64,000 bases of DNA from Tectiglobus sp965223355 (GCA_965223355.1 CBDCWE010000003.1:1-64000); one strand, 5' to 3'. Counted from the first letter of the stretch, positions 43,411 to 52,743 are shown. Notes: generated from the sequence alone by a model not told the origin. Numbers and translations are program-made.

Positions 43411-43767
43411 ATGGCTAAAATCCTGCTGGCGGAAGATGATCCTGCCGTCGTCGAAATGTTTGAACGTGCGCTGACGGGTGATGGTCACGTTGTCGTTTCG
43501 ACCGGCGACGGGCTGGCGGCGCTTGAGGCTGCTCAGGCGGACCAGTTCGATCTGTTGATCTCCGATGTCTCGATGCCGAGCATGGATGGGATCGCTCTAA
43601 TCGAGCGGCTGCGCGTTGGCCAGCCGCAGCTGCCCGTGATCTTGATGTCGGCGGTTGCCGATGAGCTGACGCGCGCAACACAGCTCGTTGCCAACCATGT
43701 CCGCGTGCTCAACAAGCCGGTGACCTTAGAACAATTGCGCGCGGAGATGGGCTTGGCCCTTGCTTGA
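43411..43767 (+). CDS. Single-domain response regulator, CpdR-like
   Basis: A 118-residue receiver domain with no output domain. The phosphoacceptor is D52 in LLISDVSMP, with acidic residues E8/D9/D10, the Ser at position 81 region (VILMSAVAD) and K in VLNKPVT. Length and layout resemble CpdR, the ClpXP adaptor that controls CtrA degradation in alphaproteobacteria, but a generic CheY-like role cannot be ruled out. The presence of CcrM and a CtrA-like box supports CtrA-pathway biology. ATG 43411 is chosen. Confidence 0.72.
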   Translation: MAKILLAEDDPAVVEMFERALTGDGHVVVSTGDGLAALEAAQADQFDLLISDVSMPSMDGIALIERLRVGQPQLPVILMSAVADELTRATQLVANHVRVLNKPVTLEQLRAEMGLALA

Positions 43768-43857
43768 TAGCTCGGCGCGCACGGGGCACCACGCCGATCA
43801 CCGGCGCCGCCTACCTTTCGGATGCGGCCCGGCCGAGGGATCTTCTGATCTAGTCTC

Positions 43858-44007
43858 AGGTTTCCAAAGGGCAATGCCCTTTGGCGGGGTTGTTAGGGCA
43901 GAGCCCCTAACATATCGCCGCGTTGCGGCGATCCTTGAGGGGCTTTCAGCCCCTCAAACTCCCCGACCAGGGGATAGATCCCCTGGACCCCAAACTTGTT
44001 CAGAGGG
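43858..44007 (-). repeat. Multi-hairpin repeat, family 2 (copy 5, reverse)
   Basis: Reverse copy that starts 3 bp past the glnA stop, in the same direction as glnA. All five stems are present. It would be the 3' end of the glnB-glnA message. Confidence 0.85.
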
Positions 44008-44010
44008 CGC

Positions 44011-45420
44011 CTAGACCGAATAGTACATGTCGAATTCGACCGGATGCGGGGTCATGTCGCAACGTTCGACTTCCTCCATTTTCAGTTCGATGTAGGCGTC
44101 GATCAGATCATCCGAGAACACGTTGCCGACTTTCAGGAAGGCGCGATCGGCGTCGAGGTTGTCGAGCGCTTCACGCAGCGACCCGGCGACGGTCGGGATT
44201 TCCGCGAGTTCGGCCGGCGGCAGGTCATAGAGGTTCTTGTCCATCGGATCGCCCGGATGGATCTTGTTCTGGATGCCATCGAGACCAGCCATCAGCATGG
44301 CCGAGAATGCCAGGTACGGGTTGGCGGTCGGATCGGGGAAGCGAACCTCGACGCGCTTGGCCTTCGGCGACGTGGTGTAGGGAATGCGGCACGATGCCGA
44401 ACGGTTGCGCGCCGAGTAGGCGAGCAGGACCGGCGCCTCGTAGCCCGGCACCAGACGCTTGTAGGAGTTTGTCGACGCGTTGGCGAAGGCGTTGATGGCC
44501 TTAGCGTGCTTCAGTATGCCGCCAATGTAGAACAGGCAGGTCTCCGACAGGTCCGAGTACTGATTGCCGGCAAAGGTCGGCTCGCCGCTGTTCCAGATCG
44601 ACTGGTGGCAGTGCATGCCCGAACCGTTGTCGCCGAACACCGGCTTCGGCATGAACGTTGCCGATTTGCCGTAAGCCTGCGCGACGTTATGGATCGCGTA
44701 CTTATAGATTTGCAGATGGTCGGCCATCGTCACCATGGTCTGGAACTTGATGCCGAGTTCGTGCTGCGCGGAGCCGACCTCGTGGTGGTGCTTCTCGGTA
44801 ACAACGCCCATCTCGGCCATCACCGACAGCATTTCAGAGCGAATGTCCTGACAGCTGTCGACCGGCGGCACCGGGAAATAACCGCCCTTTGTTCGCGGGC
44901 GGTGACCGAGGTTGCCCATTTCGTAGTCGCGATCGGAGTTCGACGGCAACTCGGAGGAATCGAGCTTGAAGCCGGTATCGTAGGGGTCGGCGCGGAACCT
45001 GACGTCGTCGAAGACGAAGAACTCGGCTTCCGGTCCGAAGAAGACGGTGTCGCCAATGCCGGTCGACTTGAGGTAGGCTTCGGCCTTCTTGGACGTGCCG
45101 CGCGGATCGCGCTCATAGAGTTCGCCGGTCGACGGCTCGACGACGTCGCAAAATACGGCCAGCGTCTTTTGGGCAAAGAACGGGTCAATGTGGGCGGACG
45201 CCGGATCGACCATCAACAGCATGTCGGATGCTTCGATGCCCTTCCAACCGGCAATCGATGAGCCATCAAAGGCATAGCCTTCCGCGAACATGTCTTCATC
45301 GACAACCGCCGCATCGGCGGTTACGTGCTGCATCTTTCCGCGCGTGTCGGAAAAGCGGAAATCGACGAACTTGACGTCTTTGTCCGTGATGGATTTGACC
45401 AGATCGGCAGGTGTTGTCAT
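44011..45420 (-). CDS. glnA: Glutamine synthetase type I
   Basis: A 469-residue enzyme that condenses glutamate and ammonia with ATP to glutamine. It shows the beta-Grasp N-terminus (DLVKSITDKDVKFVDFRFSD), the latch region HHHEVGSAQHELGIKF, the Glu flap region around GYEAPVLLAYSARNRSASCRIP, and the adenylylation tyrosine in NLYDLPPAE. The Tyr implies GlnE control, and GlnD/PII regulation is encoded in the same window. ATG 45420 matches the family start (MTTPADLV). PII lies 137 bp upstream on the same strand. Confidence 0.97.
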   Translation of the reverse strand: MTTPADLVKSITDKDVKFVDFRFSDTRGKMQHVTADAAVVDEDMFAEGYAFDGSSIAGWKGIEASDMLLMVDPASAHIDPFFAQKTLAVFCDVVEPSTGELYERDPRGTSKKAEAYLKSTGIGDTVFFGPEAEFFVFDDVRFRADPYDTGFKLDSSELPSNSDRDYEMGNLGHRPRTKGGYFPVPPVDSCQDIRSEMLSVMAEMGVVTEKHHHEVGSAQHELGIKFQTMVTMADHLQIYKYAIHNVAQAYGKSATFMPKPVFGDNGSGMHCHQSIWNSGEPTFAGNQYSDLSETCLFYIGGILKHAKAINAFANASTNSYKRLVPGYEAPVLLAYSARNRSASCRIPYTTSPKAKRVEVRFPDPTANPYLAFSAMLMAGLDGIQNKIHPGDPMDKNLYDLPPAELAEIPTVAGSLREALDNLDADRAFLKVGNVFSDDLIDAYIELKMEEVERCDMTPHPVEFDMYYSV

Positions 45421-45557
45421 GGGTACTCCCCCTGTTTTGATGCCGTTGTCGATGAAAGAATTTGCCGTTTGACAGTAACCGGCGGATGGTGCCGCCTCAG
45501 CGCTCTCGGATCGCCGATTTGAGCGATGGCAGTCCACATGCCGGTGAGGTGATCGGG

Positions 45558-45896
45558 CTAGACCGCGTCTGCGCCGGTCTCGCCCGTGCGGATCCGAATT
45601 GCTTCGTCGATGGTTGTGATGAAAATTTTGCCGTCGCCAATGCGGCCCGTTTTCGCGGCACCCTGGATTGCTTCGACGGCCTGATCGAGTTGATCGTCGG
45701 CAAGGATCACTTCGACCTTCACTTTCGGCAGGAAGTCGACGACATATTCCGCACCGCGGTAGAGTTCCGTGTGGCCCTTCTGGCGCCCGAAACCTTTGGC
45801 CTCGATCACCGTGATCCCCTGCAGGCCGATTTCCTGCAGCGCCTCCTTGACCTCGTCGAGCTTGAACGGCTTGATGATCGCTTCGATCTTTTTCAT
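45558..45896 (-). CDS. glnB: Nitrogen regulatory protein P-II
   Basis: A 112-residue trimeric signal protein. The T-loop has the uridylylation site Y51 (ELYRGAEYVVDFLPKV), so it is a GlnD substrate. The C-terminal ATP/2-OG site region GRIGDGKIFI is complete. It precedes glnA, the typical glnBA operon, and at low glutamine would promote NtrB/GlnE signalling for glnA. Confidence 0.97.
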   Translation of the reverse strand: MKKIEAIIKPFKLDEVKEALQEIGLQGITVIEAKGFGRQKGHTELYRGAEYVVDFLPKVKVEVILADDQLDQAVEAIQGAAKTGRIGDGKIFITTIDEAIRIRTGETGADAV

Positions 45897-46374
45897 GGGC
45901 AGGCGTCCTTCCGCACGTTGTCAGCCCCGCCGGACGGCGGAACCTGTCGAGTTAACCCGCCCGTAGCAGGGCTCGTGCCAACTCTTTATCGTATTATTAA
46001 CCGACTGAAAAATTTAGATAAACCCAAGCTCTGCCAAAGTTGGAGGCAACATCGCGCTGGATCGAGTGCCTAGATCTTCATCTGTTTGCACAAAAATTAG
46101 TCTGTCGCGGCAAGACGTCTGGAGTTGCGACGGCGCATGGTCTCGCAATGTTGCTGCGGATCGACAAACACGACACTGGCGGAGTTCGAGCCGCGTGCGC
46201 CCGGATCGTGGTCGGGCGCGGCGGCGACCGCGAGCCGATGATCGCATGGGTGATCGAGATGGCGGCCGGGCGGCGGCGCGGGCCGGCTGGGTGGACCCGT
46301 CTTGGGCGGACATGATCTATTGCAGTGGCGATTCCGATGCCAGCCCGATGCGAACTTGATTGAGCTCAGCCAGG
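45897..46374. other. glnB upstream region and divergent gap
   Basis: About 480 bp between divergent glnB and nnr. No convincing gene: a 91-residue frame (46040-46315) has no recognised family or start signal. An AT-rich stretch at 45978-46022 (TATTATTAACCGACTG...AAATTTAGATAAA) is a plausible promoter region for glnB, but I see no clear sigma-54 or NtrC site. Confidence 0.4.
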
Positions 46375-47943
46375 ATGTGTGACGCGACCATAGCCGATCC
46401 GCTCGAACTCTTAACGACGACTGAAATGGCCGCGGCCGACCGGTTGGCGATTGCCGGCGGCGTTGCCGGTCTGACCCTCATGGAGAATGCCGGTCGGGCC
46501 GTGGCCGATGCTGGCGAAGACCTGCTCTCGGATCACCGCTTGGACCACGCGGCACGGCGGGTCGTAATTTTGTGCGGGCCGGGCAACAACGGCGGCGACG
46601 GATTTGTGGCGGCACGGCTGCTGCATCAACGCGGCCATCACGTCGACGTCGCGTTGCTCGGCGCAACCGACAAATTGACGGGCGATGCCGCGGCAATGGC
46701 GCGGCGCTGGCAAGGTCCGATCCGCGATCCGGATGACGTCGATCTCGCGTCCGCGCACCTCATCATTGACGCACTGTTTGGCGCCGGACTGGCCCGCCCG
46801 CTCACCGGCCGCGCCGCTCAATTGGTGGCCCGCATCAACGCCAGCCCGGCGGCGGTCATGGCCGTCGACGTGCCGAGCGGGCTCGACGGCACGACCGGTA
46901 CCGTCGGCGGCGCGGTCGTCGAAGCCACGGCGACGGTCACGTTCTTTCGACTGAAGCCCGGTCACCTGCTGCTGCCGGGGCGACAGTTGTGCGGGCGCGT
47001 CCGGGTTCTAGATATCGCCATTCCGGCAGGCGTGCTCGCCCAGATCGGGCCCCGTACGTTCCGCAATGCGCCACAGCTGTGGGCCGGGGTCTGGCGCCAG
47101 CGCGCACTGACCGAGCACAAGTATTCCCGCGGCCATGCCGTCGTTCTCTCCGGCCCGCGGCATGCGACCGGCGCGGCGCGGCTGTCGGCCAGCGGTGCGC
47201 TCCACATTGGTGCCGGCCTCGTCACGGTAGCGAGCCCCGAAGACGCCGTCGGCGTTCATGCCGCCCATCTCACCGCCATCATGATCGCGCCGCTGACATG
47301 CGATCATGACATTGCCGAGGTTCTGGCGGACGAACGCAAGAATGCGGTGTTGCTGGGGCCGGGCGCGGGGGTCGGACAGGCAACCCGGGATCGTGTCCTG
47401 CAGGCTCTGGCCTCGCCGGCGGCGGTGGTGCTGGATGCGGACGGGCTGTCATCGTTTGAAGGTCAACCGGATACGTTGTTCAAGGCCGTTCTCAACCGTG
47501 CCAACCGGGCCGAAGCCGGTCCGGTTGTGCTGACGCCGCACGAGGGCGAGTTCGCACGCCTGTTCGCTCGCACCGACGCCGATAAACTGACACGAGCACG
47601 GGCGGGTGCACGCGCATCAGGGGCGATTGTCGTGCTCAAGGGCGCCGACACCGTTATTGCCGCACCGGATGGCCGTGCCGCCATCAACGACAATGCGCGT
47701 CCGTGGCTGGCGACGGCCGGCACGGGCGACGTGCTCGCCGGATTTGTGGTTGGTCTGTTGGCCCAAAACGTGGCGGGATGGGAGGCTGCCTGTGCGGGCG
47801 TCTGGGTTCACGGTGCCGCGTCCGGCGTGTGCGGTCCGGGCCTCATCGCGGAAGACCTGCCGGGCGCCGTAAAAACCGTCATGCACAACCATCCGGCCGC
47901 ATTTCACGACGGCGCGAATGACGACCGCGCCCGCCGGCCGTAG
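46375..47943 (+). CDS. nnr: Bifunctional NAD(P)H-hydrate epimerase / ADP-dependent NAD(P)H-hydrate dehydratase
   Basis: A 522-residue repair enzyme that rescues hydrated NADH and NADPH. The N-terminal YjeF_N epimerase domain has LMENAGRAVADAG and CGPGNNGGDGFVAARLL (about residue 65). The C-terminal ribokinase-like dehydratase has VVLTPHEGEFARLF, IVVLKGADTVIAA and the ATAGTGDVLAG motif. The fused form is common in bacteria. ATG 46375 is preferred to TTG 46360. It converges on a HAD gene across a strong hairpin terminator. Confidence 0.95.
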   Translation: MCDATIADPLELLTTTEMAAADRLAIAGGVAGLTLMENAGRAVADAGEDLLSDHRLDHAARRVVILCGPGNNGGDGFVAARLLHQRGHHVDVALLGATDKLTGDAAAMARRWQGPIRDPDDVDLASAHLIIDALFGAGLARPLTGRAAQLVARINASPAAVMAVDVPSGLDGTTGTVGGAVVEATATVTFFRLKPGHLLLPGRQLCGRVRVLDIAIPAGVLAQIGPRTFRNAPQLWAGVWRQRALTEHKYSRGHAVVLSGPRHATGAARLSASGALHIGAGLVTVASPEDAVGVHAAHLTAIMIAPLTCDHDIAEVLADERKNAVLLGPGAGVGQATRDRVLQALASPAAVVLDADGLSSFEGQPDTLFKAVLNRANRAEAGPVVLTPHEGEFARLFARTDADKLTRARAGARASGAIVVLKGADTVIAAPDGRAAINDNARPWLATAGTGDVLAGFVVGLLAQNVAGWEAACAGVWVHGAASGVCGPGLIAEDLPGAVKTVMHNHPAAFHDGANDDRARRP

Positions 47944-48002
47944 AGCTTGTCAGCGCTTGTCGGACGGCGACCCGGCAGCGGTACGGGCCCGCGCGCGAGA
48001 TC

Positions 48003-48041
48003 GAGCAGACCGGTTCCAGCGATGCCGGAACCGGTCTGCTC
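48003..48041. terminator. Bidirectional hairpin terminator between convergent genes
   Basis: A perfect 15-bp inverted repeat, GAGCAGACCGGTTCC and its complement, separated by a 9-nt loop (AGCGATGCC), lies 60 bp after nnr and 4 bp before the HAD gene stop. There is no long T-run, so it may slow or protect transcript ends from both sides. Confidence 0.8.
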
Positions 48042-48044
48042 GGC

Positions 48045-48773
48045 TCAGATCGGCTCATCGGCAACCGGGATGTCGTCCAGGAAGGCCTGCAGATGCTCGG
48101 TCATGTGGTGGACATGCTCGGGCGGCTCCGTCCAGGCGCGAATGGTTTGCGCAACCGCGTGATTGACCTTGGTCGAATAGACCAGCACCGTGGTCATGCC
48201 GAGAGCATGCGGCGCGACCAGATTGTGCGGCATATCCTCAAACATCGCCGCCCGGTGCGGATCGACGTCATGATGTCTGAGAAAGCGATCGAAGGCCTCC
48301 GCCTGCTCCTTCGGAACGAATCCGGTATCGACAATGTCCATGATATCCTCGAACAGATCGAGCACACCAAGCTTGCCCGCAACATTCTCGGCATGTTGGC
48401 GTGAGCCGGCGGTGAAAATCAGCTTGCGCCCCGGCAGCCGATCGATTGCAGCAACCAGCTCCGGGTGCCGGCAAACATTGCTCAGGTCGAGGTCGTGGAC
48501 ATAGTCCAGAAACGCCGTCGGATCGATGTTGTGAACCCGCATCAGACCGGCCAGCGTGGTGCCGAACTGTCGGTAGTAGTTCTTTTGCAAATGCCGCGCA
48601 TAAGCTATCGGCACGCCGAGGTAGCTGGCGATGAACTCCTGCATCTTGATGTCCATCTGCGCAAACAGGTCTGTCTCCGCCGGATAGAGCGTATTGTCGA
48701 GATCGAACACCCAGGTGGTGGTGCGCTCGAACGCCTTGATATGGCCCTGCGGCGAGGGCGGGGTCGTGTTCAT
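48045..48773 (-). CDS. HAD-family hydrolase, pyrimidine 5'-nucleotidase-like
   Basis: A 242-residue HAD phosphatase. Motif I is VFDLDNTLYPAE, motif II is IFTAGS, and motif IV is AAMFEDMPHNLVAPHALGM. This set matches the pyrimidine 5'-nucleotidase (SDT1/PHM8-like) group, which dephosphorylates UMP or CMP. The start at ATG 48773 overlaps argB by 4 bp, so translation is coupled. Confidence 0.86.
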   Translation of the reverse strand: MNTTPPSPQGHIKAFERTTTWVFDLDNTLYPAETDLFAQMDIKMQEFIASYLGVPIAYARHLQKNYYRQFGTTLAGLMRVHNIDPTAFLDYVHDLDLSNVCRHPELVAAIDRLPGRKLIFTAGSRQHAENVAGKLGVLDLFEDIMDIVDTGFVPKEQAEAFDRFLRHHDVDPHRAAMFEDMPHNLVAPHALGMTTVLVYSTKVNHAVAQTIRAWTEPPEHVHHMTEHLQAFLDDIPVADEPI

Positions 48774-49708
48774 GCCACCTGGCGTCCCTTGAGCATCGTG
48801 CCGGCGCCGTGATCGGTAAAGAGCTCGAGCAGCACGCAATGCGGCACCGTGCCGTTGATAATGACGACGGCTTCAACGCCGCCCTCGACAACCTCGATGC
48901 AGCTCTCGATTTTCGGGATCATGCCACCGTGAATCGTGCCGTCGCGGATCAGCCCACGTGCCTGCTCGATCGTCAACTCGGGAACGAGCCTGCCGTCGCG
49001 ATCGAGAACACCGGCCACGTCGGTCAGGAGCAACAACCGCTTGGCCGACGTCGCCGTTGCGAGCGCGGATGCAAACGTGTCGGCGTTGATGTTGAGCGTC
49101 TCACCGCCGCTGGTCACACCGATCGGTGCCACAACCGGGATCAGATCGGACCTGGAAATGACGTCGACGATATGTGGATTGACCTGCACCGGATCGCCAA
49201 CATAGCCGATATCGACCGCCTTCATCAGATTGGATTCCGGATCCGGCATTGCGGTGATCTTGGCGGCAATCATGAGATTGGCGTCCTTGCCGCTGATGCC
49301 GACCGCCTTGCCGCCCTGGGAGTTGATGGCCGACACGATTTCTTTGTTGATGGCACCGGCGAGCACCATCTCGACGACCTCGACGGTCGGTTTATCGGTC
49401 ACTCTGAGGCCGTTCACGAACTCCGACTTGATCGCGAGCTTTTTGAGCATCGCCGCGATTTGCGGGCCGCCGCCATGGACGACGATCGGATTGACCCCGG
49501 ATTGCTTCAAATAGACGATATCCTGCGCGAACGCCGTTGCCAGCGCCTCATTGCCCATCGCATGGCCGCCAAACTTGATGACCACCGTTTGGTCGTCATA
49601 TTGCAGCATATTTGGCAATGCTTCGGCCAGGATGTGCGCCTTTTGATGGGCATTCACCGCCTTGTCGCCGGATTTTTGCATAGCTGATGGTTGATCGGGT
49701 GAAGACAT
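48770..49708 (-). CDS. argB: Acetylglutamate kinase
   Basis: A 312-residue amino-acid-kinase-fold enzyme that phosphorylates N-acetylglutamate in arginine synthesis. It shows VVIKFGGHAMGNE (ATP loop), VVHGGGPQIAAML and the C-terminal INGTVPHCVLLELFTDHGAGTM. ATG 49708 matches the family start. The 4-bp overlap with the HAD gene suggests an operon. It is divergent from the Clp-N protein. Confidence 0.95.
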   Translation of the reverse strand: MSSPDQPSAMQKSGDKAVNAHQKAHILAEALPNMLQYDDQTVVIKFGGHAMGNEALATAFAQDIVYLKQSGVNPIVVHGGGPQIAAMLKKLAIKSEFVNGLRVTDKPTVEVVEMVLAGAINKEIVSAINSQGGKAVGISGKDANLMIAAKITAMPDPESNLMKAVDIGYVGDPVQVNPHIVDVISRSDLIPVVAPIGVTSGGETLNINADTFASALATATSAKRLLLLTDVAGVLDRDGRLVPELTIEQARGLIRDGTIHGGMIPKIESCIEVVEGGVEAVVIINGTVPHCVLLELFTDHGAGTMLKGRQVA

Positions 49709-49959
49709 GTGTGCGCCGCCTATACTCCATGTTGAGACCGGCAATTATAACGCTACGCGCCTGCGGGCAACGGATTTCGCTCACAATTGGCTGTTAGGCC
49801 GCCCATGCCAAATTGCGCGCAGTGTGCTATCGCCCATAGAGTGGCAGGGAATCGTGCAATAGTTGTCCGATGCTGCCGGGAGTGCAGTTTGAACCGGTAA
49901 TCGCAAACCAGCCAGCTACCCGCAAATCGGATCAGATCCCGTTGTATCGGTAAGCCTGA

Positions 49960-51786
49960 ATGTCGCAACCCATGACCGAACACGACACGCGCGTTGATAT
50001 GTCGGCCCATCTCCGGGACACGCTGCAACGTGCCGGCAGCTATGCCAGCGAACAGTCGCATCGGTTCGTGACGATCGAGCATATCCTGCTGGCCTTGAAC
50101 GAGGACCCCGATGCCGAACTGATGCTGCAGGCCTGTTCGATCGACCAGGGTCGGCTTCATGCCGATATTTCGGCCTATCTCGGCCGGCTCGAAGACCGCA
50201 TTGCGCCGGGTGAACCAGTGCAGCCGGCGCTCGATGGCGAAGCCGCCCGCATTGTCAACTCGGCCGTCATTGCCGCCCAAAAGAGCCGGCGCAGCGAAGT
50301 GAACGGTGCCATTGTCCTGGCCGCCATTATTGGCGACGGCAGAACACCGGCGGCCAACATGCTGCGCACCCAGGGCCTGACCTTCCAGGGTGCAATCGAG
50401 GCGTTGCAGTCGGCCCAGACCGCCGCGCGGTCGCACAATAACGGTCATGCGCCCGGCCTGCCCCATACCCGGCCGCGGCCGGCATCGCAGCAGTCAACGC
50501 CGCCGGCCGCCGAACCCCCCGCCCCGACCGACGGCGATCGGGGCGAGGCCGGCGGTGGCGGGCCGCAACCGAGCATCACCGAAGGCGCGCTTGCCGAAGC
50601 CCGGCGGCGTGTGGCAGCGCAGCGCGCCCAGGAACAACGCCCTCAGCCGCCACAGAACGGCACCGAAAATCAAAGCGCCGACCAGCACCCGCCGGCGCCG
50701 GCGCCGGCCGCGGACAAGCCGGCAACGCCATCGGCGCCGGCCTCACAGCCGTTGCAAACCGAAGACTCGCTGGCGCGGTTCGAACGCCGGCCACCGCCGC
50801 AAGTGCCAACGCCGCCGCAACAACAATCCGCGCCGGCCTCATCGCAACAATCGCCGCCGCCAGACCAGTCAGGCCCGCCGACGGCCCTGAAACCTGTCCG
50901 CTCCAAACCAACGCCGCCGCCCCTCAACCAGCCGCCACACGAGTTGGACCCGTCGGCAGCGCCGGCGCCACGGCCGCTAGAACCGCCGCCGCAGGCGCCA
51001 CCCCCGGTCCAACCGCCGCCGACGTTCGCGGGTGAAGCCCTCCGTCGACCGCCACCGCCGGAAGCCATGCGCCCGGCACCGCCGCCGGAACCGATACCGC
51101 GGCAAAATCCGCCGCCGCCCTCCGGCCGCGCCGACAATCCGAACGCCGCTTATGCCGGACCGCGCGCGCCGCCAGGCGGCGCCGATCGCGAGCGCTCCTA
51201 TCCGCCGGCCGCGCCAGCCCCGCAACCGACCAAGACGAAGGCTCGGGCCGCGCCCGGTCAGTTGATCGAGAATATTCCGCGGCGCATGTGCGCCGGCATT
51301 GCCGAGCAGATCGAGATCCGCATCGCACGCGCCAGCCTGCAAAACCTCGGCGCCGGCATGCGGGGCGCCGCCGCACACCATCACGTCGTGATGGTGACAA
51401 AGGCGATGTCGGTGCGCCTCAGGGCCCCCGATGGCGGCTTCTACATCGAGACGGCATCGCCGGAAACGCAATGGACGGACAACCATCTCGGGGTGCTCAG
51501 CGACGACTATGCGAGCTGGCGCTGGTCCGTCACCCCGCGACGTGCCGGCAGAGCCAGACTCCAGCTGATCGTCTCAGCCCGGACCATGGGCGGCGACGGC
51601 CTGATGGCGGAGACCGCATTGCCGGATCAGATCTTTGATGTGCGCATCACCACCAACTACGGCCGGCTCGCTGCCCGTTGGACCGGTTGGGCCGCAGCCG
51701 CCATTGTTGGCGGACTGCTGGCCAGGTTCGGCGAAGATTTGTTGACGTTGGGCCAGCTTGTGCTGCGCGGCGGCCTGGGCGGCTAG
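49960..51786 (+). CDS. Clp-N domain / proline-rich / C-terminal TM protein of unknown function
   Basis: A 608-residue protein. Residues about 14-155 match the double Clp repeat N domain (VDMSAHLRDTLQRAGSYA, HRFVTIEHILLALNEDPDAE), the substrate-binding part of ClpA/ClpB/ClpC, but no AAA+ ATPase follows. Residues ~160-420 are Pro/Gln/Ala-rich, with many PPPP runs. The last ~190 residues form a conserved-looking beta-rich region (MSVRLRAPDGGFYIETASPE, DDYASWRWSVTPRRAGRARL) followed by one TM helix near residues 580-600 (WAAAAIVGGLLARFGEDLL). A membrane-tethered adaptor that captures Clp-type substrates is conceivable, with no direct evidence. Confidence 0.75.
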   Translation: MSQPMTEHDTRVDMSAHLRDTLQRAGSYASEQSHRFVTIEHILLALNEDPDAELMLQACSIDQGRLHADISAYLGRLEDRIAPGEPVQPALDGEAARIVNSAVIAAQKSRRSEVNGAIVLAAIIGDGRTPAANMLRTQGLTFQGAIEALQSAQTAARSHNNGHAPGLPHTRPRPASQQSTPPAAEPPAPTDGDRGEAGGGGPQPSITEGALAEARRRVAAQRAQEQRPQPPQNGTENQSADQHPPAPAPAADKPATPSAPASQPLQTEDSLARFERRPPPQVPTPPQQQSAPASSQQSPPPDQSGPPTALKPVRSKPTPPPLNQPPHELDPSAAPAPRPLEPPPQAPPPVQPPPTFAGEALRRPPPPEAMRPAPPPEPIPRQNPPPPSGRADNPNAAYAGPRAPPGGADRERSYPPAAPAPQPTKTKARAAPGQLIENIPRRMCAGIAEQIEIRIARASLQNLGAGMRGAAAHHHVVMVTKAMSVRLRAPDGGFYIETASPETQWTDNHLGVLSDDYASWRWSVTPRRAGRARLQLIVSARTMGGDGLMAETALPDQIFDVRITTNYGRLAARWTGWAAAAIVGGLLARFGEDLLTLGQLVLRGGLGG

Positions 51787-51789
51787 TTT

Positions 51790-51943
51790 GGGGTCCAGGG
51801 GAGATCCCCTGGTCGGGGTGTTTGAGGGGCTGACAAGCCCCTCATAGATCGCCGCACAGCGGCGATATGTTAAGGGCGCTGCCGTTGCCGATCCCGCCAG
51901 AGGGCACTGCCCTTTGGAAACCCGGGACTTGATCAGAGGGTCC
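51790..51943 (+). repeat. Multi-hairpin repeat, family 2 (copy 6)
   Basis: Begins 4 bp after the stop of the Clp-N gene, co-directional. Stems are as in copy 1. It is followed 6 bp later by a complete family-1 element. Confidence 0.85.
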
Positions 51944-51949
51944 CTCGGC

Positions 51950-52086
51950 TAGATCATCGTGCTTTAAGTTGGAACCGCCATTGCGGTTCCAACTTAAAGC
52001 ACAAAGATGATCGCTACTTTAGAGGCGAGCAACTTTCTGCCTTTATTCGGGATCGTTCCGATTCCGAATAAAGGCAGGTTGCTCTA
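51950..52086 (+). mobile_element. Family-1 double-hairpin element (copy 7)
   Basis: Complete 137-bp TA-bounded copy between a family-2 repeat and the 3' end of the small antiparallel gene at 52123. Confidence 0.9.
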
Positions 52087-52122
52087 ACCCGCCGCCGGCA
52101 CCCGCGCCGGTCCGGGCGGCAC

Positions 52123-52479
52123 TCAATCGGCCTGCCGCACCTTGTAGAGCGCGTGTGAGCGATTGCTCGTATGGGGACGCACCTCCGGCGCCCAACGCCC
52201 GCGCTCGACCGCCTCCGCCCACGCCGCGGACGACAACACGTCAGGGCTGGTGATCTCGTAGATCGCCGTGTAAACGGGGCTTGGTGCCGGCTTTTCCAAG
52301 GTCTCGCCGGCCATCACCATTGCAAACGCTTGTCCCTTGATCCGTGAGACAGCCTCGACACCGTCGACGTCGAGCAGATACGGCACGTGTTCGTTGTCGT
52401 AGACCTCGTTGAAAAGATCCTCGTGGGCCGGATCCACGTCCATCGAAACCATAAAGACATAGTTTGAGCTTATCGGCAT
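52123..52479 (-). CDS. Conserved hypothetical protein, dimeric alpha-beta barrel-like
   Basis: A 118-residue protein. MVSMDVDPAHEDLFNEVYDNEHVPYLLDVDGVEAVSRIKG has the periodicity of a ferredoxin-like dimeric alpha-beta barrel, as in DUF4286 or EthD-like proteins (shown in part: EVYDNEHVPYLLDVDGV). The function is unknown; such proteins act as small-molecule monooxygenases or dehydratases. ATG 52479 is preceded by GGAGACGCG. The ORF upstream of it is not convincing. Confidence 0.68.
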   Translation of the reverse strand: MPISSNYVFMVSMDVDPAHEDLFNEVYDNEHVPYLLDVDGVEAVSRIKGQAFAMVMAGETLEKPAPSPVYTAIYEITSPDVLSSAAWAEAVERGRWAPEVRPHTSNRSHALYKVRQAD

Positions 52480-52743
52480 TCGCGTCTCCAAATTTGTCAC
52501 AGCGGCATCGGACATGGCCGCGATCGTCCAAAAACATTGGCTATTCCGACATAACAGGGACATACTAAGCCAACGGTCAACCGTCCGACGGCATAATTCA
52601 CCCTGAATTGCAGTCTCCTGACCATCACCCTCGCCAAGCGCGGCCGCCAAAACCAAACTTTTCGTTGTTGGCCGGCCCGTGAGCGCGATAGACAGGGCGT
52701 AGGACGCGATCAAGGTACGGAGTGGGTAAGGTACGGAGTGGGA

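Noticed and set aside
46040..46315. 91-residue frame upstream of nnr
   Set aside because: No family similarity, no ribosome binding site and overlap with the likely glnB promoter region.
46285..46320. GTGGACCC...GGCGGACATG motif shared with 36110-36150
   Set aside because: Only two short, diverged occurrences; too little to call a repeat family.
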